Assembly: GCA_003344405.1 (NCBI GenBank)
Contig: NOWV01000002.1
Span: forward strand, 62,001-126,000
Source: Trichoplax sp. H2
Taxonomy: Eukaryota > Placozoa > Uniplacotomia > Trichoplacea
Direction: 5' to 3'
Length of the DNA: 64,000 nucleotides
The notes beneath the pieces were generated by a model. That model ran no database searches and was not told the origin of the DNA. It saw only the letters and a list, made by a program, of their open reading frames with translations. Of the stretch, positions 53,821-64,000 are shown piece by piece (position 1 is the first letter of the stretch; each line of letters starts with the position of its first letter). Both the position numbers and the translations under genes were made by a program.

Positions 53821-56665
53821 TTTAAAAGATTTTTTAATCCAGGCGCCATCCTGACAGCGAACCTTTAACGGGCATTGTGCGTACTGCACGCTTCAACGTT
53901 CCCATATCAATCAACGGTTGGAACGACTTTGAACCTGGAATATTGACAACGCGTTGCAACCGCGCACTTTACTATACTGTGCAGTATATACGTGTCTCAG
54001 CCAATACCTAACCAGGAAGATTTAGTAGGGAAGGAGATCCCTAGGGCGAACATTGAAAGTGCCTTGAAAGAACTGCTGTGCCTCTCCAAATCCACAATTA
54101 CAAATATTACTATTTCGACCATTTTCTTGTAGTACTGGATAACATTGGATGTTGGAATAAAGAAATCGGCTCTACTCTTTTTGAAGGCTTTAGGTAAGTG
54201 GCAGTGAGTAAATTTTCTTGTTGAAAGATCTACTACAATGCAGTCAGTGACATTATTAAATATGCAGTGTTGATTTGGTTAAGAACAACAGCCCCAAAGT
54301 TTAAAAGCATTCTACGCGCGTGTTTTCTGTCGGCATGGTTTAACTTTAATTACTGTACTGAAGAGAAACTGAAATCAACGAACAATATTTTTGTGGATGA
54401 ACAGGACTGTTCATAAAAGTAATGGAGCGAAATAGTTCAAAATTAGCCTAATCAAATCCTTCCTTGTTCATAAAATCGATACTTTACCGGCAATGGTTAA
54501 TATAAGGAATCTTAGCAATTGAGAAAATACTCTACTTCGTTCGACTTTTCAATATACTTCACCATAATAATTCAGTAGACGATTTGTACAGTGCTGTTAC
54601 TCATTGGAAAATACGCTATCACACTCTTATATTTCACAATCGCCATGGCTGACTAACGTTCATTGACATCAGTTACATAACCAAATCTACGGTAATAACA
54701 GTTGATGCTTGATCTTTCTGCACTTCAAGTAGTGTGATGTAAACCGTAACTATCACAATGATTGTCTCAAAATACGTGTGTCTGCTTACCCTATCACGTA
54801 ATCTACAGTACATATACAACGTCTAAGCTATATTAGGTAGGATAAAAACGTAGAAAACGCTCACTTTCATACAGCCAACTGATTGTGATGTCGATAAAGG
54901 CTGTAATTGTTGGACGACAGGCATCAATGTGCGCAAAATTCATACATCATTCAGGGTTAAAATCGCGCTTATATTGCCTGCAGCGTGACTAAAATACAAG
55001 AACTTTGATATGGAAAAGCTAATGATACCTAAAATAGCAACATCAATGCATACTAGCACTCGTAAATTACATTACTTGATAAGATAATGGACTTGATCAT
55101 GTTCCATGCAATAATGATAAGCTGATAACTGTCAAGTAATACTGGACGGTACTGAAGATTACTGTACTGTAGTCTTCTTTTGCCTCACTGTCATGACAGA
55201 AATCAGTACAGCACGTTCTCGTCTCTACGATATACTGTATATATATACTGTATGTCTGTATGACTAATGTACTGTACATAGCAGAAGATTCAGTAAGACA
55301 TAAAGTCTGCGATAAAAGTCCAGTGATCCCAGCTACTTATTCATTGAAAATATCGAAAATTGAGACTTGTAGAGTAGGTACAATAAGTTTTGTTTCGATC
55401 ACCATTTCTACAGTAATTTGCAAGCTTCAACGGAGGCAGCAGTAGTGCTCAGCCACCTCTCCTACAACACCGTCTAGTAGCGTACAGTACTGTAGTATCG
55501 TGGACGCTGTGCACTGGCAGTACTGTACTTGATATCTTTTCGCCACGATAGCATAAGTTGAAATGAGTACACGAAGAAGAAATTCTAGAATTATACTGTA
55601 ACAATCATTGAAATGCGTTGACTATCCAATTAGTAGAACAATGTTGATGATACGCTAGTTTTAAGTTCAATAAACCATTTGTACATTGAATAAAAATCAT
55701 AAAATAACAATGTCTGGAAATGGCAAGTCGATAGATCAAGTGTATCAGTCTTTAGTCAGTATCATCACCATACTGGAAAAAGAAAAGCCACTGACAACGG
55801 TGACTGTGCTCGTAGTGAAATCTCCATACAGTACAGTACAAAGCATGGAGGCTGTCATTAAAACAAGCTTTCACCATGAGCACACTGTACCGTTGTCAGT
55901 TGCTTTCTTTCTTTCTTTTATGTCTATAGTATGAATAAAACGTGGAGTGAACTTACCTCACTCACTACTGAACATTTAGCCGTCACAGTGATTGTACTCC
56001 AGTTTGCCATACACAACCCTACGTCTACGACTAAGATGAATAAAGAATGTTTTCTTTCTTGTTGACCTCAACTCTTCACTGAAATCAGACACCTGAATGG
56101 GTCAAGAAATGAATTGGAGGTCGACACAGTCTAGTCCACCCTGGATTGTACTGTAAACTACAGTACAATCCACTGTCCGAAATGACACAATAGGATCGGT
56201 CGTACAGTACGGTACTCTACTGTACACGTAACAGTATCTACAACTTGATAGAAATCACTATTAGTCTCTAGTAGTCCCAACATACAGTATGAAAACAGTC
56301 CACTACAAAATGTGGTCCAGTGCGGCTAGTACAGTACGTTAGTTGCCAATCAATCCTAATACAATACCATGATGCGCATAGACAACTCCATGCAGTACGG
56401 TAATGGTTGATCGAGTTTTTTATGGATGGTAAGAGAATATCAACCAACTACCTATCTGGCGAAATGTAAGAAAATGCTTGTCGATTTTGCAAACGTTACA
56501 TCACCATTAAGGATCTATGGACGCATGTACAGTATGCAGTACCATCAGTTGTTAGCCAAAGTCGTCCATCAATTAGACATTGTCGTTCAGTTTCTAGTCT
56601 ATGGAACACCGTGTAGTTATCATTAAGATACACCAGTCTTACCAGTAACCAAGTATGAAGAACTT

Positions 56666-56690
56666 GTATATATATATTATATATATATAT
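56666..56690. repeat. TA dinucleotide microsatellite
   Basis: About twelve TA units with one interruption, intergenic. Confidence 0.8.
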
Positions 56691-57721
56691 GCAACACATC
56701 AATACCTTTTAGAACATAACATTATGCGACAAAAAGAGTACACCGTGTTTTCTGACAGTACTTCTGCGTTGTCACAAAGTTATCAACTTCAACATTCTAA
56801 TGAATGACGATATAGTGGATTTCCTAATCGATCATGAATTAATATCACCTTTTTACTTGATATCTTATCAAATTCTCTGCCTTTTTGCAAGACAGCAATT
56901 GTAATGTTGACTGTGATGCTATGATACTCCGGATCAAGTCCATTATACCTACCACCTTAACTACTTTCCATCTGTCCAACCTGGTTTCTAGTCTGGCAGT
57001 TAATTTTACATGTAATTTCGATCCACTTGAACATTCAAAGCCCAGCATCATTATGCTATTGCATTAATACACGTAGATAGCAACTTCTTCAATAAATAAA
57101 TGAATTACCAATATCCTATACGTATACGGTTACCGTTCATCACCACTCATGAATAGGTGACTACCTTCCTTCAGAAGAGCCTTCTATTTCTTTTTACTAG
57201 TCCAAACATCTTTATTTCAGAGAGGCTGTAATTATTCGTTTAAACTATCTTGACTAACCATAAAACGTTAAATCTCGCAGTAAAATACAGTAATAGCCTA
57301 GCTTTCACTCTAGTTTTAAGTGATCATTTCATCCTTTCGCTATATACGGAGTATATACTGTATATCTACACATGTATGAATGTCATTAACAAACTAGAGT
57401 ACCCTGTCTTCTACTGTAAGTAATATTTCTAGATTTTTGAAAAATTTGCAACTATCTCAGTTTTAGACGTCATACCTAACATATCATACTGTATAGTGAT
57501 GAAGAGATAATTTATAATAGTTCACTACGTCTTATATCCCTAATGACGTAAAATATCCGATTTATTTTCCAGCGTTGTCTGTATAAAGACTGTAAATGAA
57601 TGAAATTTTAATTTCATAACGTTCAAAGGAAGATCGTTCAGTTCTATTCTGCGGACTTGAATGCTACGTTTATTATAATTGGATATCAGTACTTACAGAA
57701 CTTGACGACTTCCTGACCGAT

Positions 57722-64000
<6,279 letters not shown>

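Larger units (their letters stand above)
51545..57721. other. Long repeat-rich spacer between GMDS and CHD genes
   Basis: Contains the GMDS 3' flank, the most intense TACTGTAC word region in the window (52530-53820), a ~165-bp duplication, weaker clusters at 55140-55270, 55480-55530 and 56150-56400, and a TA microsatellite at 56666. Open frames of 60-219 codons in the repeat area are artefacts of the repeating words, which happen to lack stop codons in some frames. Short 5' UTR exons of the CHD gene may lie in the right half; a plausible acceptor precedes its start at about 57698. Confidence 0.6.

Noticed and set aside
55686-55934. An 82-codon plus-strand frame with MSGNGKSIDQVYQSLVSI, considered as a first exon
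   Set aside because: No family recognised and no in-phase partner exon. It lies among GTAC-word clusters where open frames are common by chance.

Overview
The window is animal nuclear DNA. It is AT-rich, the genes are split into many small exons by mostly short GT-AG introns, and there are no operons. The gene set (KIF15-type kinesin, KIAA1143, importin-4, GDP-mannose 4,6-dehydratase, a CHD6-9/Kismet remodeller) is metazoan. About one gene per 9 kb, short introns and strong AT bias suggest an early-branching animal, with a placozoan (Trichoplax/Hoilungia type) as my best guess. This is inference; no rRNA or mitochondrial marker is present to test it.

Layout: 1-9635 is a gene-poor AT-rich stretch. 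9636-12867 (-) is a four-exon Sec14-like CRAL-TRIO gene. 12868-17131 is intergenic. 17132-26071 (-) is a complete KIF15 (kinesin-12) gene, including a 20-nt first coding exon. 26072-27918 is repeat-rich spacer. 27919-28904 (-) is a two-exon KIAA1143 homologue. 28905-29801 is a divergent promoter region made largely of tandem repeats that copy the KIAA1143 start. 29802-38600 (+) is importin-4. 38601-41675 is intergenic. 41676-45053 (-) is a four-exon gene whose 278-residue product joins two SAM domains to a retropepsin-like aspartic protease domain; this is the most novel item in the window. 45054-47132 is a second divergent spacer packed with repeats. 47133-51544 (+) is GMDS. 51545-57721 is a long spacer rich in TACTGTAC words. 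57722-64000 (+) is the N-terminal half of a CHD6-9 remodeller, running off the window.

The genes do not form one pathway: they cover lipid transfer, mitotic motor activity, nuclear import, GDP-fucose synthesis and chromatin remodelling. Two features link them. KIF15 and KIAA1143 are neighbours here as they are in human (3p21.31). The spacers near most gene starts carry clusters of the self-complementary word TACTGTAC/GTACAGTA, which is scarce in the gene-poor left end.

All exon boundaries were read by eye from GT/AG sites, reading phase and family similarity. The CRAL-TRIO, KIAA1143 and SAM-protease models were checked for phase at every junction. The KIF15, IPO4, GMDS and CHD models are reliable in overall span and domains, but some internal junctions are approximate.
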